Shown one piece after another: positions 1 through 11,289 of a DNA stretch of 64,000 nt (position 1 is the first letter of the stretch; every line of letters starts with the position of its first letter). The stretch is from Helopsaltes ochotensis (lineage: Eukaryota > Chordata > Aves > Passeriformes > Locustellidae): NCBI GenBank assembly GCA_013400155.1, contig VXBM01001977.1, positions 1 through 64,000 on the forward strand, in the 5' to 3' direction. The notes under the pieces were generated by a model, which did no database searches, was not told where the DNA came from, and saw only the letters and a list, made by a program, of their open reading frames with translations. The position numbers and the translations under genes were made by a program.

Positions 1-2850
1 TTTTCTGTGCAAAGCTGTCAGGAACTGAAAAGCTGCGCTTTGCAGAGAGAAAGCACTGTGTTCAGCTCCCCCTTGGGTAATAGAAGTCTGCTCGGCTCTC
101 GCTGGGAAGCAGCGCTTCTCGTCTTTCGCTTCAGCAGCGAGCAAAGAAGCTCTTGCTGAACGCTGCCTTCCTTTCCCAGGATTGCTGGTGTTTGTGACAG
201 TGTTAGTGTTTTCCAGGTGTGCAGCAGCAAGAGGCAAGAGGTTTCTTGGCAGTAACTAGTTTTCTGTGCAAAGCTGTCAGGAACTGTAAAGGTGCGCTTT
301 CAAGGGTAAACGCAGTGTGCTCAGCTCCGGCTTCTTTGGGAGCGCCCTGTTCGGCTTCCTTCGGGATGGAGCGATTCTCGCCTTTCTCTTTCGCAGCCAG
401 CAGAGAAGGTCATGCAGCACGGTTTTCCTTTCTCTGTATTGCTGGTGTTATTGACAGGTTTAAAGGTTCCAGCTGTGCAGCAGCAAGATGGAAGACGTTT
501 CTTTTTAGTTGCTAGTTTTGTGTGGAATGTTTTTTAGGAATTTAAAAAATGCGCTTTGCAGATGGAACGCACTGTGCTCAGCTCCGTCTTGTGTGGAAGC
601 AGACTGCTCTGCTTTCTGGCAGAACGACCGCTTCTCGTCTTTCGCTTTCGGAGCGAGCAAAGCACGTCCTGCAGCACCTGCTATCCTTTTCCAGGACTGC
701 TAGAGATTGTGATAGTGTTAGGGTTTTCCATGTGAGCAGCAGCCAGAAGTAAGAGGTTTCCTTCTCATTGCCAGTTTTCTCTGCAAAGCAGTCAGGAACT
801 GAAAAGGTGCTCGTTGCTCAGAGAACCCACTTTGCTCAGCTCCGGTTTCTGTGAATGCCGTCTGTTCGGTTTCCTTCGCGTTTAAGCGCTTCTCGCCTTT
901 CGTTTTCTCAGCGGGCAAAGAAGCTTCTGCAGCACCCTGCCTTCTTTCCCGGTCATGCAGGAGTTTCTGAAAGCGCTAGGGTTTTCCATGTGTGCAGCAG
1001 CAAGAGGCAAGAGGATTCTTGTTAGTTGCTAGTTTTGTGTGCAATGCTGTCAGGAAGTGAAAAAATGCGCTTTGCAGAGGAAACGCACTGTGTTCACCTC
1101 CGGCTTCTTTGGAACTGGGCTGCTCTGCTTTCTGGCAGAAGGAGCGCTTCTCATCTTTCGCTTTCGCCGCGAGCAAAGGACTTCCTGCAGCACCTTGCTC
1201 TCCTTTCCCGGTACTGCCAGAGATTGTCACCGTGTTAGTGTTTTCTATGTGTGCAGCAGCCAGAAGTAAGAGGTTTCCTTCTAGTTGCCAGTTTTCTCTG
1301 CAAAGCAGTTGGTAACTGAAAAGGTGCTCGTTGCTCAGAGAACGCGCTGTGCTCAGCTTTGGCTTCTGTGGAAGCGCTCTGCTCGGTTTCCTTGGGGTCA
1401 TGCCCTTCTCGTCTTTCGCTTTCTCAGCGCGCAAAGAAGTTTCTGCAGCACCCTGCCTTCTTTCCCAGTGATGAAGGAGTTTCTGAAAGCGCTAGGGTTT
1501 TCCATGTGTGCAGCAGCAAGAGGCAAGAGGTTTCTGGTTAGTTGCTGGTTTTGTGTGCAAAGCTGTCAGGAAGTGAAAAGGTGCGCTTTGCAGGGTAAAC
1601 GCAGTGTGCTCAGCTCCGGCTTCTGTGGGAGCGCCCTGTTCAGCTTCCTTCGGGAACGAGTGATTCTCGGCTTTCACTTTCTCAGCCAGCAAAGAAGCTC
1701 ATGCAGCACGCTGTTTTCCTTTCTCTGTATTGATAGAGTTAGTGACAGGTTTAAGGGTTCCACTTGTGTAGCAGCAAGATGCCAGAGGTTTCTTGAAAAG
1801 TGCTAGTTTTCTGTGCAAATCTGTCAGGAAGTGAAAAAATGCGCTTTGGAGAGGGAACGCACTGTGCTCAGCTCCGTCTTGTGTGGAAGCGGACTGCTCT
1901 GCTTTCTGGGAGAACGAGCGCTTGCCGTTTTTCCCTTTCTCCGCGAGCAAAGAAGCTCATGCTGCACCCTGCCTTCCTTTTCCAGTATTGCTGGAGTTTG
2001 GGACAGGGTTTCTGTTCCCCAGACGTTCAGTAGCAAAAGGACAGAGGTTTTTTTCTGATTGCTAGTTTTCTGTGCAACGCTGTCAGGAATGAAGATGTGC
2101 GCTTTGGAGAGAGAAAGCACTTTGCTCAGTTCCGGCTTCTGCGGAAGCGATCTGCTCTGCTTTCTTGGAGAACGAGCGCTTCTCGTCATTCGCTTTCTCT
2201 GCGAGCAAACATTCTCCTGCACCACCCTGCCTTCCTTTCCCAGTACTGCTGCAGTTTGTGACAGTGTTAGTGTTTTCTAGGTGTGCAACAGCCCGAGGGA
2301 AGAGGTTTCTTGCCAGTTGTTAGTTTTGTGTGCAAAGCTGTCAGAAACTGAAGAGGTGCACTTTGCAGAGAGAATGCACTGCATTTTTTTCCAGCTTCTC
2401 TGGAAGTGGGTCTGTTCGGCTTCCTCAGGGAAGGAGCGATTCTCGTCTTTTGCGTTCGCAGCTAGCAAAGAAGCTCCTGCAGTATATTTTTTCCTTTCTC
2501 AGTACTGCTGGAATTTGTGACAGTGTTTGTGTTTTCCAGTTGTGCAGCAGCAAGAGGTAAGAGGTTTCTTGCCAGTTTTTAGTTTTCTGTGCAAAGCTGT
2601 TAGGACCTGAAGAGGTGCGCTTTGCAGAGAGAGTGCACTGTGGTCAGCTCCGGCTTCTGTAGAAGAGGCTCTGCTCGGCTTCCTAGGGGATCGAGCAATT
2701 CTCGTCATTCGCTCTCGGAGCGAACAAAATAACTCCTGCAACAGCCTGCCATCGTTTCTCAGTACTGCTGGAGTTTGTGACAGGGTTGTGGTTCTCCTGG
2801 TCTGCAGCAGCAAGAGGCAAGAGATTTCTTGCTCGTTGCTATTTTCAGGG
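1..2850 (+). repeat. Satellite array A, ~258-bp tandem unit
   Basis: About eleven head-to-tail units of roughly 258 bp fill this stretch and run off the left window edge. A convenient marker, GTGTGCAGCAGCAAGAGG and variants, recurs near 219, 474, 731, 989, 1250, 1506, 1766, 2022, 2280, 2541 and 2801. Each unit also holds a block like GCGCTTTGCAGAGAGAA followed by CTCAGCTCCGGCTTCTGTGG. Units near 731 and 1250 share private variants (CAGCCAGAAGTAAGAGG and GGTGCTCGTTGCTCAGAGAA), which suggests a two-unit (~519 bp) higher-order period in part of the array. The open frames here (up to 173 codons) follow the repeat and are not credible genes. Confidence 0.92.
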
Positions 2851-2920
2851 CATTGACTGCTCTTGTATGAGAAAGCCGGGGCTTGGTAGGAATGCCCTTT
2901 CCCTTTCTTCTGGAGACTTT
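2851..2920. other. Spacer at satellite inversion point
   Basis: Array A loses register after TTGCTCGTTGCTATTTTC (about 2846). A recognisable reverse-orientation unit begins near 2920 (GTGGAATCTGCGTGTATAAT, then GCAGGCACCTTGCTGCAG at 2964). The roughly 70 bp between match neither arm clearly and mark where the satellite orientation flips. Confidence 0.6.
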
Positions 2921-5840
2921 GTGGAATCTGCGTGTATAATAGTCGCACCTTGTGCTGAAATATGCAGGCACCTTGCTGCAGTTGCTTTTTTACTTGCTAG
3001 GTGAAGAGACAACGTATGGCACTTTTGCTCCGAGAAATGCAGTAAAGCGTGAGCACCCAAACCCAAGTCTGAGTGTAGGGTTCTCTTTCGAAAATGCGGA
3101 GGTTTTGGTTTTTGAAAGCTCTGCCACGGAGACATAGCAACTAGATAGCAATGCTTTTGCACTTGCTGTTGCATACTGTTCAAAATCTCCAACTGTATTA
3201 CGATGTCAGGCAGTGCCATAAAAAGCGGCCGCATTCTGCAGTTGCTTCTTTGCCTGCTGGGAAAATAGAAAACAAACAAAGCTTGTGCCTGGAGTAGGGA
3301 CCCAAACCAAAGTCACATGTACCGATGGCTGAGTGCCGTGTTCTCTCTCTGCAAAGCCAGGCTTTTCGTTCTTGAGGGTTTTCCCATGGAAAAGTAGGAA
3401 CTAGCCCTTTACCCCATTGCTTTTGCTGCTGCAGACATTGAAAACTCGAGCTGTGTAACAATTGCACGCAGTGCAGGAATCGGCGGGCATGTTGCAAGAG
3501 TAGCTTTTTAGATTGCTGGGAAAAGGGCAAGTGAACAGCAGTTGTGCTCCCAGCAAAGCGCAACCACACAAACCGGAAGCTGAGTACAGTATTCTCTTTC
3601 TGATAATTGGAGCTATTAGTTTCTAACTGCTCTGCCATGGAAAGGTAGCAACTAGCCAGAAAAGCTTTTGTTCATTTTTCTGCAGAAAATCCTGTGCATC
3701 CAGGTGTAATCACTATGTCACCCTTGGCAGGAAAAGTCAGGCACGCTGTTGCACTTGATTTTTTGCTTACCTGGAAGAGATGAAACTGACAACGCTTTTT
3801 CTCCAAAACAAGTGCAAGTACAGAAATGGAAAGCTGAGCACAGTTTCCCCTCTTTGGAAGGAATTCATTTTAGTTCTTTACAGCTTTGTCATGGAAATCA
3901 ATCAACAAGCTTATAGCGGCTTTGGTTTACTGCTGCAGACATGGAAATGTGTGCTAATCAGAATCTCGACCAGTGCTGGAAAACGCAGGCACGTTTCTGC
4001 ACAAGCTTCTTGGCCTACTTGGAAAAGAGAAGATGAACAGTGCTTGTGTTTCGAGAACAGCACCAAAGCGCAAGAACCCAAACGGCAAGCTGAGTGCAGT
4101 ATTCTCTGTCTGCGAAGCAGAGGTTATAGTTCTTAACAGCTCTGCCATCGAAAAATAGCATCAAACCTGCCATCAAAGCCTTTGCTCTTGTTGCTGCATA
4201 CATGGAAAACTCCATCCCTATGATACTCTCACCCAGTGCTGGAAAAGGACCACATTGCTGTCGTAGCTTCTTTATTTCCTGGGAAAAGCTAAAACGAAAA
4301 GGCTTGTGCCCCGAGTATGGTGCCCAAAGCAAAGGCACATGAACCAATTGCTACTCGGTGTGTTTCTCTTCTCTGCAGAGTGGAAGTTTTCGTTCTTGAC
4401 AGCTCTGCCATAGAAAAGTAGCAATTAGGCTGCAAAGCCTTTGCTGTTACTGCTGGAGACATGGAAGTCTCCAATGTACCACAATCTCACCCAGTGCTTG
4501 AAAAGGCAGGCAGGTTTCTGCAGTAGCTTCTTTGCTTGCTGGGAGAAGAGAAAATGAAGAGTGCTTGTGTTCTGAACAAAGTGCAAGCACCGAAACCGAA
4601 AGCCAAGCCTAATATTCTTTTTGTGCAAAGCGGAGCTTTTAGTTCTCAATAGCTCCGCCATGAAAAAGTAACAAGTAGGCAGTAACGCTTGTTGTCTTGC
4701 TGCTGCAGACATGAAAACTTTAGCTGTATCTGATCATAATTTCACCCAGTGCTGGAACAGGTAGGCTCGTTGCTGCAGTAGCTGCTTTGCTTGCTGGGAA
4801 AAACCAAAATGATCTCACGCTTGTGCCCTGAGATAAAGCAACTAAAGCAGAAACACAAGTACCAAAAGTTGAGTGCACTGTTCTCTCTCTGTAATGCAAG
4901 GTTTTTCATTCTTTACAGTTTTTCCTTGGAAAAGGAGGAACTAGCCAGCGATGCCTTGTCTCTTGTTTCTGCAGACATTGAAATCTCCAAGTGTCTCATA
5001 ATCTCAGACGGTGCTGCAAAAGGTAGGCACGGAATTGTAGTTGCTTCTTTGCTTCCTAGGAAAAGAGAAAATGAACGTATGCTTGTACCTGGAACAAAGG
5101 GCAACTACAGAATCTGAAAGTGAGTGCACTTCTCTCTCTGCAAAGTGGAGCTTTTTGTTTTTGACAGTCTGCCACGGAAAAGTAGCAACTTGGCAGTAAT
5201 GCTTTTGCTCTTGCTCCACCAGACACGGAAAACTCCAAGTGTATCACAATCTCACCCAGTGCTGGATAAAGAAGCACGTTTCTGCAGTAGCATCTTTTTT
5301 TGATGGGAAAGGAGAGACCGAACAGTGTTTGTTCCCCGAACATGGTGGCCAAAGCACAAGCACACAAACTGAAACCTGAGCGCAATTCTCTCTCTCTGCA
5401 AAGCAGAGCTTTTTGTCTCTGAAAAGTTCTGCCATGGAAACGTAGGAAATAGCAAGCAACGCCTTTGCTCTTACTGCCGCAGACATAGAAAACTCCAACT
5501 GCATCGTAATCTCACCCTGTTCTGCAAAAGGCAGGCATACTGCTGCAGTAGCTTCCTTGCTTTCTGGGCAATGAGAGCTCGAATTGTGCTTGTGTCCAAA
5601 GCAAAAGTAGTCAACAAGTACACCAACCGAAATCTGAGCGCAGTGTTCTCTCTCCACAGAAGAAAACTCCTTGTTCTTGACAGCTGTGACTTGGAAAATC
5701 AGCAAATAGCCAGCATTGCCTTTTCTCTTGCTGCTGCAGACCTAGAAAACTGAAACTCTCTCAGAATGTAATAAGTGCTGGAAAAGGCAGGAAAGTTGGT
5801 GCAGTAGAGTCTTTGCTTGCTGGGAAAAGGGTGCTTAATT
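2920..5840 (-). repeat. Satellite array B: inverted, diverged copies of the A unit
   Basis: Tandem units of ~250-265 bp, marked by CTGCTGCAGACATGGAAAAC and variants near 3428, 3931, 4190, 4451, 4701, 4965, 5214, 5477 and 5731. The reverse complement of this unit aligns with the array A unit through most of its length. Shared landmarks in the same order are CCATGTCTGCAGCAGCAAGAG, GCTTTGCAGAGAGA, CAGCAAGCAAAGAAGCT and CTTTTCCAGCACTGG. Arms A and B are therefore the same satellite family in opposite orientation, considerably diverged. Minus-strand open frames in B resemble plus-strand frames in A for the same reason. Confidence 0.85.
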
Positions 5841-7490
5841 GGGATTCTAGCAAACTGACGAAGCACAAGCACACAAATCGAAAGATGATAGTGTTTCCTA
5901 CTGCAGTGTCTAAAGCACTTGCATGCGTTGAGTGGATGTTTGGCAGGGAAATATCTCTCGTGTTGAACACTGTCCTGTAGGGATTTCTGAAAATCTGCCT
6001 GAATGTCAGTCTTGAGCCTGCAGTTTTTCTGGCTAAAGATCCCTCAGCACTGCCTCACAGGGCTTGTCCTCCACATACTTCATCAGTTTCCTCGTCCTTC
6101 TCTGCATATGTTTCACTCCCTCAATGCCTTTTAGCTTATGAGCAGCAGGCAGTGTTCTCTCTGCAAAACAGAGCTTTTAGGTCGTTACAGCTCTGACACG
6201 GAAAATCAGCAAATAGCCAGCATCACCTTTGCTCTTGCTGCTGCAGACATGGAAAACTCCCACTGCATCACAATTTCACCCAGTGCTGGAAAAGGCAGAC
6301 ACATTTATGCAGTAGCTTCTTTGCTTGCTGGGAAAAGAGAAAACCAATAAAGCTTCTGCACTTAGCAAAAGGACAAACCACAAGCCACCAAACCAAGATA
6401 TGAACACGTCTTCTACTGTAGTGTCTAAAGCACTGGGCTGCAGCAAGGGGACTCAGTTTGGTAGGGAAACAGCCCATGTGGTGAACAAGGTTAGGTCGGG
6501 ATATCTGGAAGTCTGTCTAGATGACCCTCAGGAGATGGCACTTTTTCTGGCTAAAGATCTCTTTGCACCACTTCACTGGTCTTGTTCCACACATCCTTCC
6601 CCAGCTTCCTTATCTTTCTATGCACATGCATATTTCAATGACATTCTGCTTCTGAGGGGCAAGCAGTGTTGTCTCTGCAAAACTGAGCTTTTAGTTTTTT
6701 ACAGCTCTGACACAGAAAATCAGCAAATAGCTAGCAACACCTTTGTGCTTGCTGCTCCAGACATGGTCAATTAGAACTGCATGAGAATCTCATGCACTGT
6801 TGGAAAAGGCAGGAAGATTTGATGCATTTGCATTTTGCTTACTGGGAAAAGAGAAATTAATTGGTCTTCTGCACCTAGCAAATCAACAAACCACAATCAC
6901 ACTATTGGAAACATGAAAGTGTCACCTACTGCTGTGTCTAAAGCACTTGCAAGCATTGAGTGGACTGTTGGCAAGGAAACATCTATTGTGCTGATTACTG
7001 TCCTGTTGGGATTTCTGGAAGTGTGCTTGAAGATCCCACCCGAGTGTGCAGTTTTCCTGGCTAAAGATCCGACAGACTTCCTCACAGGGCTTGTCCTCCA
7101 CATCCTTTGTCAGTTTTCTTGTCCTTCCCTGCACACGCTCCAGCCCCTTAATCACATTCAGCTTCCGAGTGGTGTGCAGTGTTATCTCTGCAAAAGGGAG
7201 CTTTTCGTTCTTTACAGTTCTGACATGGAAAATCAGCAAATAGCCAGCATCGCCTTAGCTCTTGCTGCTGCAGGCATAGAAAACTGAAACTCTACCAGAA
7301 TCTAAGCACTGGAAAAGACAGGAAAGTTAGTGCAGTAGCATCTTTGCTTGCTGGGAAATAAAAATTAACCGGGGTTCTGCACCTAGCAAACCAACAAAGT
7401 ACAGGAACACAATCCTAAACATCAAAGTGTCATCTACTGCAGTGTCTAGAGTACATGCATGCATTGAGGGGATATTTGGCAACATCCCTT
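5840..7490 (-). repeat. Composite higher-order repeat, ~513 bp period
   Basis: Here a B-type half unit (~257 bp) alternates with an unrelated ~255-bp segment. The segment carries the marker TGTCTAAAGCACT near 5905, 6421 and 6936, and TGTCTAGAGTAC near 7445, so the spacing is about 509-516 bp. The segment also contains TTTTTCTGGCTAAAGATC and a stretch around CACAGGGCTTGTCCTCCACA. Three copies are complete. The fourth is cut off near 7490, where the satellite domain ends. The B-type halves keep the CTGCTGCAGACAT marker near 6238, 6751 and 7265. Why the inserted segment has almost exactly one unit length is unclear. Confidence 0.8.
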
Positions 7491-8328
7491 GTACTAGACA
7501 CTAGTCCTGCGGAGACAGCCTGTCTGTGCCACCATGGGCTTCTTTGTGGTGCCATGTACTTCTGCAGGTAGGTCCCACAGTCTGCAGCTTAATTCCATCC
7601 CATCTCTTCCTACAGAGCTGTGCTTGGATTTGTACTGGGACCTGACTGGGACCAGCCCAGAACTGGGCTTGGGCAGGAGGGCAGGATTAGGACGACAATC
7701 GGTGCTAGACACACGATGAGCTCTGAGGACAGGGTGAGCAGGTGGTCAGTGACCATGGCCAGGAACGGCTTCCTTCCTTGAGTGCAGGGCCTGAATGCTG
7801 GCTGAAAGCACCTGCAAAGCTGTGCAACAGAGCCACTGGCTGTCCCCTGTCTCATGCCAGCTTTGGGGTGGCTGTGGGCAATACCTCCCTGAAGGACATT
7901 CCCTTTCTGGTTCCCTCAGGATGGCCTAGAAGTTGCCCACAGCAAACCTGCTCCTCCTCAAGCAGCTGCTCCCACCTCTGCACCACATCGGCCACCACAT
8001 ATCTACCATCAGAATGACCTGAAGAAACCTGGCCATCTGCCTGAGGTCAAATCTGGTGAGCCCACTGCAAGAGGAGAAGCTGGAACTCCAGGCCATGCTG
8101 GCTGAGAATGACAAGGTAATGGTATCCTCAGCCGGCTGTAGCCCTGCTGGCCAAAGCCAACTTGGCTACCCAGAGGTGCCTGTGCCTGGCAGCCCCCTCT
8201 CTCCAACAAGTTTGCAAGAACTGCCCACAGCCACAGCCTTATGTGCAGACGAAAAGGCTCGGAAGAGATGGCAAGAGCTGCTTGGCACACTGTCAGCACC
8301 TGGGCTGAGGCCAAGGCTTTTCTGTGTG
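7491..8328. other. Non-repetitive stretch without a confident gene; one exon-like patch
   Basis: GC-richer DNA outside the satellite. On the plus strand, 8051-8116 reads as an open segment with heptad-like residues (LQEEKLELQAMLAENDK) ending at a good donor, AAG|GTAATG. An in-frame TGA at about 8020 lies just upstream and no partner exon is evident. It could be a relic exon of a coiled-coil protein. I do not recognise the gene and make no functional call. Confidence 0.25.
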
Positions 8329-8334
8329 TAGGTG

Positions 8335-8740
8335 TGTTGTAATAAAGAAGCTGGTGGGACTTGGTTTCCTCAGGCAGAAAAGCCCATTCTTTATTCACAA
8401 AGCTCATATTTATAGGAAATATCAGAAAGCACTGTGTTAAACCTGATTGGTCAGCAATACAGTGAAACTCAGTTAATTGATCAGTAAAGGCTATTGGATA
8501 GGTCTATCAAATTTTCTCTCTATAGATATGGTTATGTATTTTCTTCACTGATTCTCATGGGACAGACTTATTGTTGATGCAGGTGCAAACTCATTTTTCC
8601 CTCTAAGAATAGGTTGTGTTCATTCCTACAATTTTTCTTTATGGAAACTTACAAGCTACTTCTTGCTTAGCTAGAATAGCAGGGCCTAAACCATATTTTA
8701 TAAGGCCTTTCTTTTATAATATCTCTACCTGTCTGCAACA
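8335..8740 (-). mobile_element. Solo LTR, class II (ERVK/alpha-like), with 6-bp TSD
   Basis: A 406-bp element read on the minus strand begins TG and ends CA. It is flanked by a perfect 6-bp duplication TAGGTG (8329-8334 and 8741-8746). On the minus strand it has a TATA box (CTATAAATAT, 8406-8415) followed about 20 bp later by AATAAA (8390-8395) and a short U5 ending TTACAACA, a spacing like that of alpha-type retroviral LTRs. Six-base duplications are typical of class II avian ERVs. No internal viral sequence flanks it, so it is a solo LTR. Confidence 0.85.
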
Positions 8741-8816
8741 TAGGTGAAGGTGCTGGTGAAGTTTATGATGGGAAGATTCGATGATCTTCGGGGAGAAGAA
8801 GGGTGGTGTGGAGGAA

Positions 8817-9575
8817 TGTTGGGGGTTGGAATTGTTTTTCCTGTTTTGTGGAATTTTCTTCCCCACCTTGGTTGCTACGAGGCTGATGGCTGCATACTTG
8901 TGGGTACTTGGCCAAAACAAAAGAAGAAGATACCATGAGGGCTGGGAAGCGCAGGTAAAAGAACGAGTCTGGGGACAGTTTTCACACTCTTGGTCCCAGC
9001 TTTCGGGGAGAGGACGGCTGCTGCTGCTTGCTGCCGAAGGAGTTCTTTGCTGCTACCTGAGGAACCTGCATCGGCTCCTTGTGTGCCTCGGAATTCCGGG
9101 CTTGCCTTCTCCGCCCTGCAGGGTCGGGCTGGCCCTGTCCCACCGCCGCTGTCTTCCGCGACACTGCTTTGTGCTTCGGGGGCTTTTCCATCACATTGAG
9201 CTTGGCCGGGACACCCCTGCTGCTTCAGCTGCCATCAGAGAGCGCTTCTGATCTCACCACAGGCCAGGAATTTCCCACCGTTTCAGCCTGGTGCTCTCGG
9301 AGCCCCGGCACCCGACTGCCCCCCGGACTCTGAAGCAAAACCTCTTAAGGTCTTTGGGTCTGTCTTACTGTTAGTGTTGTAGTAGTTATTGCTGTTTGTT
9401 TTGTCTTGTTATACATACTAGTAAAAAGAATTGTTATTCCTAATCCCATACCTCTGCTTGAGAAGCCCGTTTAATTTCCTAAATTATAATAATTTGGAGG
9501 GAGGGGATTCGAATTCTCCATTCCAAAGGGAGGTCCTGCCCTCCCTAGCAGATACCTGTCTTTCAAACCAAGACA
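8817..9575 (+). mobile_element. Solo LTR, ERVL-like family, 5-bp TSD
   Basis: A 759-bp element beginning TGTTGGGGGTTGGAATTG and ending CCAAGACA, with a perfect 5-bp duplication AGGAA (8812-8816 and 9576-9580). It is nearly identical to the element at 34838-35578 and related to the provirus LTR at 61714-62446; the shared block is AATAATTTGGAGGGAGGGGA, then GATACCTGTC near the end. The central 250 bp (about 9080-9320) is GC-rich. It lies 76 bp from the class II solo LTR on the other strand. Five-base duplications fit class III (ERVL) elements. Confidence 0.9.
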
Positions 9576-9580
9576 AGGAA

Positions 9581-10305
9581 CCACAAGCACTCTCAGACAC
9601 ATCCATTGATATGAGAAGGGGTGGAAGGTTGTTATAACCTTGGAGAAGAACAGAAATCTCAACATCGAGAAGACAACTGAGGAAGGGTTTGGGTGAGTTT
9701 TGCTTTATGTGTTCTTGTATTCCCAACAAGTTGCCTGGCTGCACATGCTACGTTTCAAAGGGTCAGGTGTCCCTGCAGGCCAAGCAGATAAGGACTAAAA
9801 TGCAAGAACCTGTTTGGATGCATCCCTGTCTCTGCCAGAAATCCTTAAAGGAGATGGAGGAGATGCTGTAGTAGGGCTCAAGGGGCAGGGAAAGATGAGC
9901 TTCACAAATATGGGAGACCAATGGGGAATTTCTGATAAGGTCAAGCAGCTGCTGTGCCTCCTCCTGACAGCTTGTGTCTTGAGCCTTTAGGGTTCTTTCC
10001 TCATCCCTCAGTGACACATCCTAACATACGCTAGGCATGTGCTTGTTCCAAGTACAAAATATTTACAAATTCAAGGTAGGGAGGAGTAGCTGTCAACTGG
10101 AGAGGGCTTTTGCTTGGATCCTTCTTCATCACAGCTTCCTCCAATCCCTTGTGGGGCAAATGTCCTGGGTGAGAAGCATCTGATACAAAGCAACATCTCT
10201 GCAGAGCTAAGATGGCAGTTTAGCAGTTGGCCACTGTTAGAACCTACATCTATGAAGGCAAGAGTCACTCAGGTTCTTAATAATAATCCCTTGGTTTGAC
10301 TAAGA
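9581..10305. other. No gene recognised
   Basis: Unique-looking DNA between two LTRs. The longest open frames are below 90 codons, with no splice-flanked conserved segment that I can identify. Confidence 0.5.
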
Positions 10306-10312
10306 GTGAATT

Positions 10313-10368
10313 GAGAAAGAAAGAAAGAAAGAATGAATATATATCTATTGTAAATATATATATATATT
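10313..10368. repeat. GAAA and TA microsatellites
   Basis: Five or so GAAA units (10313-10332) are followed by an AT-rich stretch that includes (TA)n at about 10353-10366. Simple-sequence repeat with no further feature. Confidence 0.9.
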
Positions 10369-10628
10369 TAGGGTTTATTTAGAACAATTTGGTTGCAATG
10401 GAAATTATTTAGCCATTCCTGTTATTATGATCAATAGTCATAGAGCAATATGGCAACAAAAATATTACATAAGGAAATGTAAGAAAGAAAAAAAATATTA
10501 AGAGATAGAAAAAAAAAGAGTAAAAAACCATATCACCTCTCCTGGATCTTGTGATGGGATTTAACTGTTGCAGCTTAGATTTTTGGTGGTCATAATGATA
10601 GTCATCATCTCTCAGGGATGAGGGGAGA

Positions 10629-10957
10629 TGTTGCAGCACAGCTGCTCTGTAGCTGGACAAAACAAATCTGGTCATAACACATCCAATTCAGCTAACCTGG
10701 CTTGTTCTAGAAATAAGTCCCTAAGCGAACAATGGAACTCAGAGACCTCAGCCACCCCCATTCAACCCTGGATGCAGACACACCACTGGGCAGAGATCTG
10801 AGCAGTGCAGAGATCCCAACCCATCAGCTATCCAAGCCTGGGAAATTCAAACCCCTTATAAAAAGAAGTTCTGAACAATGAAATGGGCTTTTTGCTGATG
10901 ACCCTCTGTGTGTACTGTGTTGTGTGCCTGTCTCCAACCCATGACCCTCACGTAACA
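10629..10957 (+). mobile_element. Solo LTR, same family as 29756-30100
   Basis: A 329-bp element starting TGTTGCAGCACAGCTG and ending CACGTAACA. It aligns with 29756-30100; shared blocks are CAGAGATCCCAACC, ATCAGCTA, AAGCCTGGGAAATT and TGTCTCCAACC. TATAAAAA lies at 10857-10864, consistent with plus orientation. The flanks GGGAGA (10623-10628) and AGGAGA (10958-10963) are a 6-bp duplication with one mismatch. This suggests an older class II insertion. Confidence 0.75.
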
Positions 10958-11289
10958 AGGAGAAGATTGTGAAACACAAAGTGTAATGGGTTTAGAATGA
11001 GGTCAGGCTCAGTAGGAATTCCCAAATACCTGCCTGGAGAACTGGGAGTTGTATAAGGGAGGGCAATTAGCAAGATATGTAGCCTTGCAGGATTTGCATC
11101 TTATCAGCCTCAAAGGTTTATCCCCAAAGCCACTCATTAAGTCAATCCTCCTTTGGAGGACCAGTTGGCAATTGGCAAATTCCCAATTGACAATTCCTTT
11201 GAGAATGTCCCCAAGGAGCAACATAACCAGCATTTCTTGGGGTGCCAAAAAAAGGGTTTTCCCTCCAAAACCGCCCCTGGAGACTCTAC

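Noticed and set aside
1285..1806. A 173-codon open frame in the satellite
   Set aside because: Its reading follows the 258-bp unit and changes with unit variants; no start context or protein feature suggests a gene.
2845..3638. Minus-strand open frames of 144-146 codons near the satellite turn
   Set aside because: They are repeat-derived frames of inverted units, similar to plus-strand frames in the other arm, and so are not genes.
1..7490. CRISPR-like regular repeats
   Set aside because: The repeats are whole ~258-bp units without unique spacers, in a vertebrate genome.
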